DNA of 64,000 nt from Lewinellaceae bacterium (GCA_020636435.1 JACJXX010000001.1:806001-870000); one strand, 5' to 3'; counted from the stretch's first letter, positions 33,258-42,552 are shown. Notes: a model not told the origin generated them from the letters alone. A program made the numbers and translations.

Positions 33258-34511
33258 CTATTTCACCGCCTCCTTCTCAAAGATGCCGGCTTCCACCTGG
33301 TTGCGCAGCAGGTCTTCCATCGTTTCCCGCTGGCGGATCAGGTAGGGCTTGCCTTTGTATATCAACACTTCGGCCGGGCGAAAGCGCGAGTTGTAGTTGG
33401 AAGCCATCGAAAAGCAATAGGCGCCGGCGTTGTGAATGCAGAGGATGTCTCCCTCGTGGATTTCCGCAATGCGGCGGTTGATGCCGAAAGTGTCCGTCTC
33501 GCAGATGTAGCCCACGACGGTGTAAAAACGGGCTCGCCCTCCCGGTTTCGACACGTTGGCAATGCGGTGGAAGGCATTATAAAACATGGGGCGGATCAGG
33601 TGGTTCAGGCCCGAGTCTATCCCGGCAAACACCGTTGAAGTGGTCTGCTTGACCACATTGACCTGCACCAGGAAGGAGCCCGCTTCGCTGACGAGGAACT
33701 TTCCGGGTTCGAACATCAGGGTGATGTCGCGGCCGTATTCCCGGCAGAATCCATTGAAGCGCTCGGAGATCATCTCGCCCAGCTCCTCGATATTGGTTTC
33801 TATGTCGCCTTCTTTGTACGGTACTTTAAATCCGCTGCCGAAGTCGATGTATTCCAAATCCGGGAATTCTTTAGCGATATTCAGCAGAATCTCCGCCCCG
33901 AACAGGAACACATCCGGGTCCAGAATATCCGAACCGGTGTGCATGTGCACCCCTTCAACCTTCAGGCCGGTGGCCTCGATGACGCGGTGCACCAGCGGCA
34001 TCTGATGGATGGAAATGCCGAATTTGGAGTCGATGTGGCCCACCGAAGTCTTGTGGTTGGCGCCCGCCATGATGTGGGGGTTGACCCGAATGCAGACCGG
34101 CACATCGAGATGGGCCTGGCCAAACTGCTCCAGGATGGAAATGTTGTCGATGTTGATTTTCACGCCAAGCTCCACGGCCTCCTGTATCTCTTCCAGGCTC
34201 ACGCAGTTGGGGGTATAAATGATGTCCTGGGGGGCAAAGCCGGCGTGAAGGCCCAATTCTACCTCCTGAACGGAAACGGTATCCAGCCCGGCGCCCAGCT
34301 CTTTGAAAAACTTCAGGATATTGATATTGGACAAGGCCTTACAAGCGTAATTGATTTTCAGGTCCTTTACATTAAATGCGTTAACCATCCGTTTGTATTG
34401 CCGCTCGATGATCGCACTGTCGTAAATATACAGCGGGCAGCCGTACTGCTCCACCAATTCCAGCGGGTCGACGCCCCCGCTCAGCACATACCGGTTGTTT
34501 TCCAATACCAT
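33258..34511 (-). CDS. lysA: Diaminopimelate decarboxylase
   Basis: The ATG at 34511 (MVLENNRYVLSGGVDPLELV) is preferred to the frame start at 34568; 417 residues. INYACKALSNINILKFF holds the pyridoxal-phosphate Lys. HMHTGSDILDPD with the HxGS motif, EPGKFLVSEAGSFLVQV and CETDTFG are all family signatures of fold-III decarboxylases. It makes L-lysine from meso-diaminopimelate. No lysine riboswitch was recognised in the upstream 180 bp. Confidence 0.95.
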   Translation of the reverse strand: MVLENNRYVLSGGVDPLELVEQYGCPLYIYDSAIIERQYKRMVNAFNVKDLKINYACKALSNINILKFFKELGAGLDTVSVQEVELGLHAGFAPQDIIYTPNCVSLEEIQEAVELGVKINIDNISILEQFGQAHLDVPVCIRVNPHIMAGANHKTSVGHIDSKFGISIHQMPLVHRVIEATGLKVEGVHMHTGSDILDPDVFLFGAEILLNIAKEFPDLEYIDFGSGFKVPYKEGDIETNIEELGEMISERFNGFCREYGRDITLMFEPGKFLVSEAGSFLVQVNVVKQTTSTVFAGIDSGLNHLIRPMFYNAFHRIANVSKPGGRARFYTVVGYICETDTFGINRRIAEIHEGDILCIHNAGAYCFSMASNYNSRFRPAEVLIYKGKPYLIRQRETMEDLLRNQVEAGIFEKEAVK

Positions 34512-34691
34512 TTTTTCAGAAGGTTGTGAATGAATGAAGTTAAAGCCTGCAAAGGTACGGTTTTTCAAAAATGCATGCCAGTTTTTTCTGAAGGGGCGGT
34601 ATAGCCACTAAAACACAAAGGCACAAAATAGGACTATTCGCTATTCGCTGTTCGCACGTTCCGTTCGGCTGAGCGTGCCACCATCTCCCTG
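34512..34691. other. lysA upstream region
   Basis: No gene. Contains TTCGCTATTCGCTGTTCG repeats and a TTCGGCTGAGCGTGCCA sequence that looks like half of the 23-bp palindrome family found at 2595 and 42704. Confidence 0.4.
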
Positions 34692-34892
34692 TCACCTGCT
34701 CACCACTTTCCCCTGTGCTACCGCCACCCCATTTTCCTCCACCACATAAAAATACACTCCCGGTGGCAAACGCTCCGCCGCTACTTCATTCTCTCCCGCC
34801 CGAAGCCGCTGCGACAGCACCCGCCGCCCCAGCCCGTCGTACAGCTGCAGGCGCGCCTCTTTCGGCTGCCAGCCCTCCGGCAACAATACCAT
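34692..34892 (-). pseudogene. Second orphan T9SS sorting-domain remnant
   Basis: The 66-residue frame reads as the end of a type A sorting domain: ARLQLYDGLGRRVLSQRL, then LPPGVYFYVVEENGVAVAQGKVV and stop. The frame extends upstream by about 20 residues to an in-frame TAA with no signal peptide or passenger domain. Probably a gene remnant. Confidence 0.55.
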
Positions 34893-35014
34893 AAACCGCT
34901 CCCCAAACAGCCCCCAGCAATTCCCCGCCTGGTAACCTTTTCCTTATTCTTCAAATACAACTAACAGAAAAATACCCTAACCGCCCACCAATTCCACAAA
35001 AAATTGCATCTTGT

Positions 35015-35602
35015 ATGTATAAATTGGAAGTGATCAACCGGAAAAGCAGCCCCGTGACAGAACAAGAACTCCTACAAGCCTGCAAAGAAGAAGACCGGCG
35101 TGCGCAGAAAATGCTGTACGACCGCTACGCTCCAGTTATGTTCGGGGTATGCAAACGCTATTTGAAAACGCGGGAGGACGCCGAAGACGTGCTCGTGGAG
35201 GCTTTCTTCAAAGTGCTGACGCACCTCCACCAGTACAAAAGCGAGGGCAGTTTTGAAGGCTGGATTCGGCGAATCGTGGTCAACGAAGCGTTGATGTTCC
35301 TGCGGCGGCGGCACAATTTCAGCATGACGGTTGAAATCAGCAATTTTGACGCCCCCGCGCCGGCAAAAGCCGTTGGGCGGCTGGCAGAACAGGATATCCT
35401 GGCGCTGCTGGAACAACTGCCAACCGGCTACCGCACCGTTTTCAACTTGTACGTCCTGGAAGGATACAAACACCGGGAGATCGCCGACATGCTGGGCATC
35501 AGCATCAACACCTCCAAGTCGCAACTCATCCTTGCCCGCAAGCGGATGCAGGACTTGCTGGAGCAGGCGGGGTATCCGGGCATGGAGGGGGCGGCGGGGT
35601 AG
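35015..35602 (+). CDS. ECF-type RNA polymerase sigma factor
   Basis: 195 residues. Region 2 is seen in ARKMLYDRYAPVMFGVCKRYL-like sequence with REDAEDVLVEAFFKVLTHLHQY and FEGWIRRIVVNEALMFLRRR. Region 4 is LLEQLPTGYRTVFNLYVLEGYKHREIADMLGISINTSKSQLILARKRM. This is the usual two-domain extracytoplasmic-function layout. The next gene, across a tandem-repeat spacer, is a single-pass membrane protein that may be its anti-sigma factor. Confidence 0.93.
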   Translation: MYKLEVINRKSSPVTEQELLQACKEEDRRAQKMLYDRYAPVMFGVCKRYLKTREDAEDVLVEAFFKVLTHLHQYKSEGSFEGWIRRIVVNEALMFLRRRHNFSMTVEISNFDAPAPAKAVGRLAEQDILALLEQLPTGYRTVFNLYVLEGYKHREIADMLGISINTSKSQLILARKRMQDLLEQAGYPGMEGAAG

Positions 35603-35606
35603 ATGG

Positions 35607-35790
35607 ATGGTTAAATGGTTTCATGGTTGGCTTTGGCAGGGCTTGGGGATGGTTAGATGGTTTCATGGTTAGATGGTTTCATGGTTAGATGGTTTCATGG
35701 TTAGATGGTTTCATGGTTAGATGGTTAGATGGTTTCATGGTTGGCTTTGGCAGGGCTTGGGGATGGTTAGGTGGTTTCATGGTTGACCGG
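35607..35790. repeat. Tandem repeat of ATGGTTAGATGGTTTC units
   Basis: Several head-to-tail copies of ATGGTTAGATGGTTTC, interrupted by a longer unit GGCTTTGGCAGGGCTTGGGG that itself appears twice. Separating the sigma gene from its putative anti-sigma partner. There are no spacers of unique sequence, so this is not a CRISPR array. A related repeat on the complementary motif is at 40213-40351. Confidence 0.85.
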
Positions 35791-35914
35791 AGAATGGCTT
35801 CTTAGGGAGTATTCAGAAAACTGTACCCCATCGGAACTACCAGTCCAGCGACTTTGAACCTTAAACACTGAACTTTGAACACTCCCGCTTCGTCAACCCC
35901 ATAAGCAAAAAAAT

Positions 35915-36778
35915 ATGACACGCAAAAGAGACGTATTCGATTTTTTCAGAGATAATCAGCACCGGCTGAACGAGGCGCCTTCGGCTCACTCCTGGCGGAG
36001 GCTGGACCGGCGGCTCGATGCGCACCGCCGCCGCAACCGCCTTTCCCGTTACCGGGTGTTGGGCATGGTGGCAGGCATCCTGGTCCTTGTCATTCTGGTG
36101 GGGCTGGTTTCCCTGAGCCTGGGCCGGCAACAAAACCAGCAATTGGCTTTTAACAAACAGGCGGTTCCCACCGGACTGGAAGACCTCGCCGTGACCGACG
36201 CCGACCGCGACGGCCTGCGCACCGTACTGGCCGTTCAGCACGCGCAGGAACACCGGCGCCAACCCATTTCGGAAGGGGCGCCAGGCCAAAAGCTCGTCTT
36301 CGCCGGCAACAGCGAGCAGCGCCGGCAAAGCAGCGCCACGCTGGATGCCTTCAACTGGATAGCCGGCCGCTGGCAATCCCGCCAGCAAGGGCAACTGGTT
36401 GTTGAAGAATGGCGCCGCACCGGCGAGAACGAATTGGCCGGCCAGGCCGGGCTCGATGATGGCACCCAATCATCAGAAAATATGCGCCTCTTTCAGCAGG
36501 ACAATAAAATCTACTTCAGTACCGACTTCGGCGGCAAGACAACCGTGCAGTATACCCTGGCCGCCATCAACGGCGAAGAGGCCCTGTTCGAAAATCTGGA
36601 AGCCGGCTTTCCCCAGCAGGTGCTCTTCCAGCGGCAGGGGCCGTCCCATCTGGCGGTCATCTATCAGAATGCCGAATCTCAACTGCCTGATACCGAACGG
36701 ATCAGAAACCTGAAGCAACGGCATACCATTCGGAGTATGCAGGCTGTCCGGCAACTGAGTAAGGTGAGCTTGCAGTAG
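35915..36778 (+). CDS. Single-pass membrane protein with DUF6265-like domain, possible anti-sigma
   Basis: 287 residues. Residues 1-48 are basic and cytoplasmic (DVFDFFRDNQHRLNEAPSAHSWRRLDRRLDAHRRR), like the short sigma-binding part of Bacteroidota anti-sigma proteins. One membrane helix (VAGILVLVILVGLVSLSL) follows. Residues about 145-265 resemble DUF6265 (NWIAGRWQSRQQGQLVVEEW, ALFENLEAGFPQQVLF). Position after an ECF sigma gene supports an anti-sigma role, but no known zinc motif (HxxxCxxC) is present. Confidence 0.7.
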   Translation: MTRKRDVFDFFRDNQHRLNEAPSAHSWRRLDRRLDAHRRRNRLSRYRVLGMVAGILVLVILVGLVSLSLGRQQNQQLAFNKQAVPTGLEDLAVTDADRDGLRTVLAVQHAQEHRRQPISEGAPGQKLVFAGNSEQRRQSSATLDAFNWIAGRWQSRQQGQLVVEEWRRTGENELAGQAGLDDGTQSSENMRLFQQDNKIYFSTDFGGKTTVQYTLAAINGEEALFENLEAGFPQQVLFQRQGPSHLAVIYQNAESQLPDTERIRNLKQRHTIRSMQAVRQLSKVSLQ

Positions 36779-36875
36779 TTGATGGTTGTTGGGCCAACCG
36801 AGACTTCCTGTCTGATGTTTGGTGCTTTTTGTTCCCGTACACAAACAGGTCAGCAATTCCCGCTTTGCCTCAAAA
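36779..36875. other. Spacer upstream of an inverted repeat
   Basis: No gene in the 408-bp gap to the SWIM gene. Its recognisable content is the inverted-repeat element at 36876-36963; the rest shows nothing clear. Confidence 0.5.
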
Positions 36876-36963
36876 GTGAGCTGACAACTTCGAGTTGTCT
36901 GTTCACTTCTCCTGGAAATCTCCCGGTATAAAGTCAGCAGACAACTCGAAGTTGCCAGCTGAC
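36876..36963. repeat. 88-bp inverted repeat with CAACTTCGAGTTG hairpins
   Basis: GTGAGCTGACAACTTCGAGT and its inverted partner ending CCAGCTGAC (36938-36963) match over about 26 bp with few differences. Each arm is itself a CAACTTCGAGTTG or CAACTCGAAGTTG palindrome, giving a cruciform-prone layout like the other hairpin elements in the window. Confidence 0.7.
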
Positions 36964-37186
36964 AGCGGAACGCTCAAGCCACGGCTCCGCGCTCTGCCCA
37001 TGAACATTCTTCCCTCCTCACTCCTTATAACTTAGTTAAGAGCTTTTCCAGAACACAAACCATTTCAACAGAAAATCCTCAGCCCATGCTGGGGCAATGG
37101 ATTTTCATTTGAAATTCCCGTAACTTTGAAGTTTTGTGTAAAGCCAGGCCTATATTGGCCATCTTTTAAGAGTAGGAGAAAACGCC

Positions 37187-38866
37187 ATGAACTTTTTGCT
37201 CCAAAAGCTGGAATCACATATCGACGAGGGCGCGCTGATCGAAGGGGAGAGCCTGCTCGAAGCGGGGGCTGCCAACGGCCTTTTCGAGCTGGAAAAACAT
37301 TTGTGGCTGGCAACCGTCGACGGCCACGAAGTGGAACTCAAAGTCAGCCCATCCAAAGTGCTGGGCGGCACCTGCGAATGCGAGCGTTTTGCGGAGGAAG
37401 GGATGTGCGAACACCTGGCTGCCCTGATGATGGCCGTCCGCCGAAAGCAGCAGGCCCATAAGCAAAAACGAGAACAGGAAAAAAAAGAAAGCCAGGGGCC
37501 CCGGAAACTGACCACCGGCATTGTGCTGGACAACGTCAACCTGGAAGAACTGGCCGAATTCGTGCGCGATTACGCCAAGGCCAACCGCAATTTCGCCATC
37601 GCCCTCAAGGCCCGCTTTGCTTCTATTGTTACGGAGATCGGCGGCAACGAAAAATACATGCAACTGCTGGAAAGCACCATCAAAGCGGTGCGCAAGCCCG
37701 ACCGCAGCATTTCCATGCGGGGCAGCCAGCGGCTGATCAAAGTGCTGGAGGAACTGCACCTGCAGGCCGATCATAGCATTCTGGAAAGGGATTTTCTGGA
37801 GTCAGCGTTCATTTGCCAGAGCATCATCGAAAAGGTTACGCCCGTCCTGAAAAAAGCCAAAGGCAAACAGCGGGAACTCAAGCGGGACGTCACCCGCGCT
37901 TTCGAAAACCTGCACCGCCTCCTGGAAAAGAACCCAGCGCCTACCCTGATCCGCAGCCTGTGGGAATATGGGTTGCAGGAATACAACAAGCTGGTTTACC
38001 GAAACAGCGGTGTCGACCTGTTGTTCTTCAAGCTCATGGTGGAGCTGGCACAGGAGCCCGGCCAACAGGAAACCCTGCTGGAGGCCCTGCGCAACTACAA
38101 AGAAAAATATCAGGAAGAAAACCGCCCCGTCGCGCCGCTGATGCTCATCGAGCTCAGCGCCCTGGAGCGGGCCGGCCGGCCGGAAGAAGCCCGCCAACTC
38201 ATGGAAAGCAACCTGACCCAGCCCGATGTGCTGCTCTACGCCATTCAACAGGCCATCGCCAAAGGGCAAATTCCCCGCGTCAAAGCGCTGGCCATTACCG
38301 GCCTGCGGTTCGAATTGCCTCCGGAAGTGAAGGCCCGCCTGGAAGAAATGATGCTGCAACTGGCCGAACAGGACGAAGAGCCGGAAGAAGTCAACCGCTA
38401 TGCCCTGCTCCGCTTCCTGGATACCCAGCATTTCGCCTACTTAGAGAAGGCCCGCCAGGCTGCCGGACCTGGCTGGCCACAGCAGGTGGAAGAAGTGCTC
38501 GCCCATTTTCAGGAGCAACCCTACGCGCCCAGCCGCCGCAATACCATCGCCCGAATTCTGGCCGAAGAGGGCTTGCACGGCCGCCTGATGAGCTATGCCG
38601 AGCAGGTCCAGTCGCTCGACCTGCTTCAGGAATTCGCCCCCTACCTGATCAGCGATCATCGCGAGCGCCTGCTCGAACTCTACCGCCAACTGCTCACCGA
38701 CTTCCTGCGCAACCACCTGGGGCGCAAGACTTCCCAACGCATCCGCGAAGCCCTGCAGCGCCTCCACGAGATCGGCGCCGGCAACATGGCCGTGCTGCTG
38801 GTAGAGGAATTTCGCAGCCAATACCCGGAACGGCACTCGCTCATGGAGGAACTGGCGCTGTTTTAA
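37187..38866 (+). CDS. SWIM zinc-finger protein
   Basis: 559 residues. The SWIM signature is at residues about 63-76: TCECERFAEEGMCEHLAAL (CxC...CxH). A highly charged Lys/Glu/Gln stretch follows (about residues 85-105), then an all-helical region with repeat-like pairs (LYAIQQAIAKGQIPRVKALAI). SWIM domains bind zinc and often DNA or proteins; in bacteria they are frequently next to SNF2 helicases, but none is seen here. A role in DNA or RNA handling is possible, not shown. Confidence 0.88.
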   Translation: MNFLLQKLESHIDEGALIEGESLLEAGAANGLFELEKHLWLATVDGHEVELKVSPSKVLGGTCECERFAEEGMCEHLAALMMAVRRKQQAHKQKREQEKKESQGPRKLTTGIVLDNVNLEELAEFVRDYAKANRNFAIALKARFASIVTEIGGNEKYMQLLESTIKAVRKPDRSISMRGSQRLIKVLEELHLQADHSILERDFLESAFICQSIIEKVTPVLKKAKGKQRELKRDVTRAFENLHRLLEKNPAPTLIRSLWEYGLQEYNKLVYRNSGVDLLFFKLMVELAQEPGQQETLLEALRNYKEKYQEENRPVAPLMLIELSALERAGRPEEARQLMESNLTQPDVLLYAIQQAIAKGQIPRVKALAITGLRFELPPEVKARLEEMMLQLAEQDEEPEEVNRYALLRFLDTQHFAYLEKARQAAGPGWPQQVEEVLAHFQEQPYAPSRRNTIARILAEEGLHGRLMSYAEQVQSLDLLQEFAPYLISDHRERLLELYRQLLTDFLRNHLGRKTSQRIREALQRLHEIGAGNMAVLLVEEFRSQYPERHSLMEELALF

Positions 38867-38868
38867 TT

Positions 38869-38985
38869 TAAAACTGCAAAATGTGAAACCGCAAAATTTA
38901 AAAGTGGGGGCTAACTCATGGCAGCGAAGTGGTTGCAACACTTTTACATTTCGCGGTTTCGCGGTTTTAAATTTTACATTGCCTA
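38869..38985. repeat. Inverted-repeat element, AAACCGCAAAA type, second copy
   Basis: TTTAAAACTGCAAAATGTGA on the left and CGCGGTTTTAAATTTTACAT on the right. It is related to the element at 22181-22303 through the AAACCGCAAAAT/ATTTCGCGGTTT unit. It ends about 10 bp before the rlmH start. Confidence 0.6.
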
Positions 38986-38995
38986 CCTTTGCCCT

Positions 38996-39469
38996 ATGAA
39001 GACCGAACTATGGGCCATAGGAAAAACCAACGAGCGCTACCTGGAGGAAGGCATGGAGCTGTACCATAAGCGCCTGGCCCACTATCTGAAGTTCGGCCTG
39101 GAAATACTGCCCGACATCAGGAAGGCGGGAAAAATGAGCCCGGAACAACTCAAAAACAAAGAAGGAGAAGCCGTGTTGCAGCGCCTCAAAACAGGAGACT
39201 ATCTGGTGCTGCTCGACGAAAGCGGCAGGCAGTATACTTCCGAAAGCTTCGCCGAATTCCTGAGCCATAAATTACAGCTCAGCTACAAACGCATCATTTT
39301 CCTGATCGGCGGCGCCTATGGCTTCTCGCCGGAACTCTACGCCCGCGCCGACGGCAAACTATCTCTATCCCGAATGACGTTTTCTCATCAGATGGTGCGC
39401 CTGTTCTTTCTGGAGCAGCTCTACCGCGCGATGACCATACTCAATAATGAACCCTATCACAACGCCTGA
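38996..39469 (+). CDS. rlmH: 23S rRNA (pseudouridine-1915-N3) methyltransferase
   Basis: The frame opens at 38918 within repeat DNA; the ATG at 38996 (MKTELWAIGKTNERYLEEGM) matches the family start, giving 157 residues, its usual size. LIGGAYGFSPELYARADGKLSLSRMTFSHQMVRLFFLEQLYRA is the diagnostic SPOUT knot region with the SAM-binding GGAYG. It methylates pseudouridine 1915 in helix 69 of 23S rRNA. It is 2 bp from the rhomboid gene and likely cotranscribed. Confidence 0.96.
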   Translation: MKTELWAIGKTNERYLEEGMELYHKRLAHYLKFGLEILPDIRKAGKMSPEQLKNKEGEAVLQRLKTGDYLVLLDESGRQYTSESFAEFLSHKLQLSYKRIIFLIGGAYGFSPELYARADGKLSLSRMTFSHQMVRLFFLEQLYRAMTILNNEPYHNA

Positions 39470-39471
39470 TT

Positions 39472-40116
39472 ATGACCATTAGCCTAACCTTCATCCTGAT
39501 CGGCCTGACCTTGCTCATTTCCTACCAGGCTTTCAACAACCCGGACATGAAATACAAGCTGGCCTTTCACCCCTCTTCGGTAGCCGAGTTCGGAGAGTGG
39601 TACCGCTTCCTGAGCAGCGGCTTCGTGCACAACGACTGGTCGCACCTCATCCTGAACATGTATGTGTTCTACCTCTTCGGCTCGGCGCTGGAGCCCGTCT
39701 TCACCCAGGTGATCTTCGACCCGCTGATTGGCCGGCTGGTGTTTATCTTCTTCTACCTCAGCGCCATCATCGCCGCCGATATCCCCACTTTTTTCAAACA
39801 CCGGGACAACGCCGGCTACTCCTCGCTCGGCGCCTCGGGCGCCACCTCCGCCCTGATGATGGCTTACATCCTCTTCGCGCCCTGGGGCTGGTTCATCTTC
39901 CCTCCCCTGCCGGGCATCGTTTTCGCGGTGGGTTACCTCTGGTACTCCTCCTACATGGCGAAGCGCGGCGGCGACCTGATCGCCCACGACGCCCATCTTT
40001 GGGGGGCGGTCTACGGGGTTGTCTTCATGATCGCCGTCGCCGGGCTGTTCAAACCGGAGTTGCTCGATTTCTTCCTCACCCGCCTGATGGACGGGCCGGA
40101 GATGCCGAGATTTTGA
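39472..40116 (+). CDS. Rhomboid-family intramembrane serine protease
   Basis: 214 residues with about six membrane helices. SSGFVHNDWSHLILNMYVFYLFG is the rhomboid N-terminal signature with the His/Asn oxyanion residues. SLGASGATSAL contains the catalytic Ser in GASG. IAHDAHLWGAVYG supplies the catalytic His. It cleaves membrane proteins within the bilayer; its substrate is unknown. It is directly downstream of rlmH. Confidence 0.93.
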   Translation: MTISLTFILIGLTLLISYQAFNNPDMKYKLAFHPSSVAEFGEWYRFLSSGFVHNDWSHLILNMYVFYLFGSALEPVFTQVIFDPLIGRLVFIFFYLSAIIAADIPTFFKHRDNAGYSSLGASGATSALMMAYILFAPWGWFIFPPLPGIVFAVGYLWYSSYMAKRGGDLIAHDAHLWGAVYGVVFMIAVAGLFKPELLDFFLTRLMDGPEMPRF

Positions 40117-40130
40117 TTGATGCCGGGTGG

Positions 40131-40351
40131 AAATTGTTAAATGGCTGTATTGTTAAATTGTTGACCCCAGCATACAGCCATTGCCATACCCGAAGAGACC
40201 CAGTCTCAGCAATTCAACCATCCAACTAACCATTCAACCATGTAACCATTCAACCATGTAACCATTCAACCATGTAACCATTCAACCATGTAACCATTCA
40301 ACCATGTAACCATCCAACCATGTAACCATTCAACCATGTAACCATTCAACC
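40131..40351. repeat. Tandem repeats upstream of the YdcF-like gene
   Basis: First two copies of TTAAATGGCTGTATTG-like sequence near 40136-40163 (also at 59263-59297), then from about 40213 several tandem copies of a 16-bp unit AACCATTCAACCATGT running up to the start codon of the next gene. The ATG of that gene may come from the last repeat unit. No unique spacers, so not CRISPR. Confidence 0.85.
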
Positions 40352-41119
40352 ATGTTCTTCCTCCTCTCCAAGCTCCTGCAGTTCCTCATTAAGCCCATCG
40401 TTTGGGTGTTCCTCCTATTAGCCTACGCCTGGCTGGGGCGCCCCCGCTGGAAAAAACGGGCGCTACTTGCCGCCATCGCCCTGCTGTTTGTCCTTTCCAA
40501 CCAAACTTTGTTCAATCTGGTCATCCGCGCCTGGGAACCCGACCTGCTCACCGCCGATCAGATCGCAGAACCCTACGACATCGGCATCCTGCTGGGCGGC
40601 TTCTCCAGCCCCAACATCGTGCCCGGCGCCGACCGCCACAACCTCAACGACCGCGCCAACCGCTTCGTCAACGCCCTGGAGCTCTACCGCACCGGCAAAA
40701 TCCGCAAGCTGCTCGTCACCGGCGGCAACGGCAGCCTGCTGCAGGACGGGCCGCTGGAGGCCAACGAAACCCGCAGCTTCCTGCTCGCCCTGGGCATCCC
40801 CGAAAGCGACATCATCATCGAGCCTGCGAGCCGGAATACCTACGAGAATGCCCTGTTCACCCAGCGCCTCCTGAAAGAAAAATACCCCAATGCCCGTTGC
40901 CTGCTGCTCACCTCCGCCTGGCATATACGCCGCGCCAGTGCCTGCTTCGGCAAAGCGGGGCTGGCCACTACGCCCTTCCCCGTCGATTATCTCAGCGAAC
41001 AATGGCAGTTCACGCCGGATAAACTGCTGGTGCCCAACGCCCGCACTTTTGCGCTATGGGAACTGGTGATCAAGGAGTGGGTGGGATATGGGGCGTACTG
41101 GGTGAGGGGGTATTTGTAA
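40352..41119 (+). CDS. YdcF/ElyC-like DUF218 membrane protein
   Basis: 255 residues. Two N-terminal hydrophobic helices (FLIKPIVWVFLLLAYAWLG and ALLAAIALLFVLSN) precede a DUF218 domain: YDIGILLGGFSSPN, RANRFVNALELYRTGKIRKLLVTGGNG, EPASRNTYENALFTQRLL and LLLTSAWHIRRASACFGKAG. E. coli ElyC of this family affects envelope polysaccharide lipid-carrier metabolism. A similar envelope role is plausible. The start codon lies in a tandem repeat. Confidence 0.9.
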   Translation: MFFLLSKLLQFLIKPIVWVFLLLAYAWLGRPRWKKRALLAAIALLFVLSNQTLFNLVIRAWEPDLLTADQIAEPYDIGILLGGFSSPNIVPGADRHNLNDRANRFVNALELYRTGKIRKLLVTGGNGSLLQDGPLEANETRSFLLALGIPESDIIIEPASRNTYENALFTQRLLKEKYPNARCLLLTSAWHIRRASACFGKAGLATTPFPVDYLSEQWQFTPDKLLVPNARTFALWELVIKEWVGYGAYWVRGYL

Positions 41120-41254
41120 GATCTAAGGTGTAAGAGTGTAAAAGTGTAAAAGTGCGGCTACGCCTTCGAAGGGATTCTCTCGATTTTCCCCTAAAACAGA
41201 ACAAACAAAAACCAGATTTCCCAAAAACCTCGTAGCTTTCTCCCCAAAAACAAC

Positions 41255-41530
41255 ATGTCAAAATTCACTACCTTCCTTACCGAAGAAGCCCTCAACCTGG
41301 CCGTCGGCTACCTGGGCGGGCTGGCCGCTTCTTCCCTGGTCTCCAAATTTTTTGTCAAAAAAGGGCTGGTCAATTTGTGGGGACTGGCCAGCAAGCGGGA
41401 GGCCCTGTCCAGAGACCAATATGAATGGCTGATGGTCATTTCAGCTTACGCGATTGGGCTGGCCGTCATGATATCGGTCAATTACGGGATGAGGAAGCTC
41501 CGCCACCAAAAGATTGAGGAGGTGGATTGA
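41255..41530 (+). CDS. Small two-helix membrane protein, unknown
   Basis: 91 residues. Two hydrophobic segments (LAVGYLGGLAASSLVSKFF and LMVISAYAIGLAVMISVNYG) and a charged C-terminus (MRKLRHQKIEEVD). No family recognised. The upstream 135 bp include GTGTAAAAG repeats. Codon use resembles its neighbours, so a real gene is likely. Confidence 0.65.
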   Translation: MSKFTTFLTEEALNLAVGYLGGLAASSLVSKFFVKKGLVNLWGLASKREALSRDQYEWLMVISAYAIGLAVMISVNYGMRKLRHQKIEEVD

Positions 41531-42096
41531 GGTTGCTTGCCCTGTAGCGTCAGCGTACAGGGAGATTGAGGTGGAGGTTGAGATTGAGATTGAGTTTGAA
41601 GTTGAGATTGAGGTGGAGGTTAAGGTTGCTTGCCCTGTAGCGTCAGACCTGTACGCCAGGCTACAGGGTAAACGTACGGGGAGGTTAAGGTAGAGGTAGC
41701 GGCTGCTTGTCCTGTACGGTGGCTAAAAGGCAAGCAACCTCAGCCTTTTCCTTAGGGCCCGGAGAAGAATAACTTCCCCATTTGATACGGCTCTTTTTCC
41801 GCCAGGCTGCGTTGCGGGATCGGTCATGTCCGTACGGATACTCCCTCCCCGCGCCTTGCCTGGCGAAAAAATAGCTCGCCTGAAATGAGGAACTTATTTT
41901 TCTCCGGCCCCTTAACCTAATCACGAGGCATTCTAATGGTTGCTGCAACTTTTGCCAAACCGGCTTGAAACCAAGATAAAGAATGGGTATCTTTGTTTTT
42001 GTCCCCAAAGCCAGGGCGCGCGGACACCGACTGTCCTTATACCTCGCCGGGTTAAACGCCGAACATCAAACATCGAACAACAAAATTAATCCTCCC
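41531..42096. repeat. Gene-free stretch with GAGATTGAGGTT repeats
   Basis: From 41531 to about 41700 the plus strand is a degenerate tandem of GGTTGAGATTGAG units interrupted twice by CTTGCCCTGTAGCGTCAG. The rest to 42096 contains a CTGTACGCCAGGCTACAGG hairpin but no gene I would support. Confidence 0.6.
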
Positions 42097-42552
42097 ATGC
42101 AAGACAAAACAGCCAGAGCCCGAAAGATCATCCAATCCAACGCCCTCTTTGCCGCAGCGGGAGGCGCCATCCCCGTGCCGGTCCTGGATGTGGGGGCGGT
42201 CACCCTGGTGCAGCTCGATATGCTGAAAGCCCTGTGCAAGCTGTACGGGGTGGATTATTCGGAGCTGCAGGGCAAAGCCATCATCACCGCCCTGAGCGGA
42301 AGCCTGATGGCGCGCATGTCGGCCAGCGTTTTCAAACTGGTGCCGGTTGTGGGCAGCCTGCTGGGGGGCCTCTCCATGGCGGCTTTTTCGGCAGCCAACA
42401 CCTACAGCCTGGGCAAGGTTTTCGACTTCCTGCTCAACAAGTACGGAGGGCTGGATAATGTCGACATGGAGGAGATCAGGCAGCTCTTCCAGGAGGAATT
42501 TGAAAAAGGGAAGGAGTTTTTTGAAAAAAACAGGCAGGATCGGAAGGATTAG
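42097..42552 (+). CDS. DUF697 family protein
   Basis: The frame opens at 41983; the ATG at 42097 (MQDKTARARKIIQSNALFAA) is preferred (151 residues). AGGAIPVPVLDVGAVTLVQLDMLKALCKLYG and LVPVVGSLLGGLSMAAFSAANTYSLGKVF match the DUF697/YcjF-like hydrophobic region. Usually found as a membrane-associated tail beside GTPases; here it stands alone. The function is unknown. Confidence 0.82.
   Translation: MQDKTARARKIIQSNALFAAAGGAIPVPVLDVGAVTLVQLDMLKALCKLYGVDYSELQGKAIITALSGSLMARMSASVFKLVPVVGSLLGGLSMAAFSAANTYSLGKVFDFLLNKYGGLDNVDMEEIRQLFQEEFEKGKEFFEKNRQDRKD

Noticed and set aside
35607..35790. Possible CRISPR array
   Set aside because: Units are directly adjacent with no unique spacers, and no cas gene is present. 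The same holds for 40213-40351.
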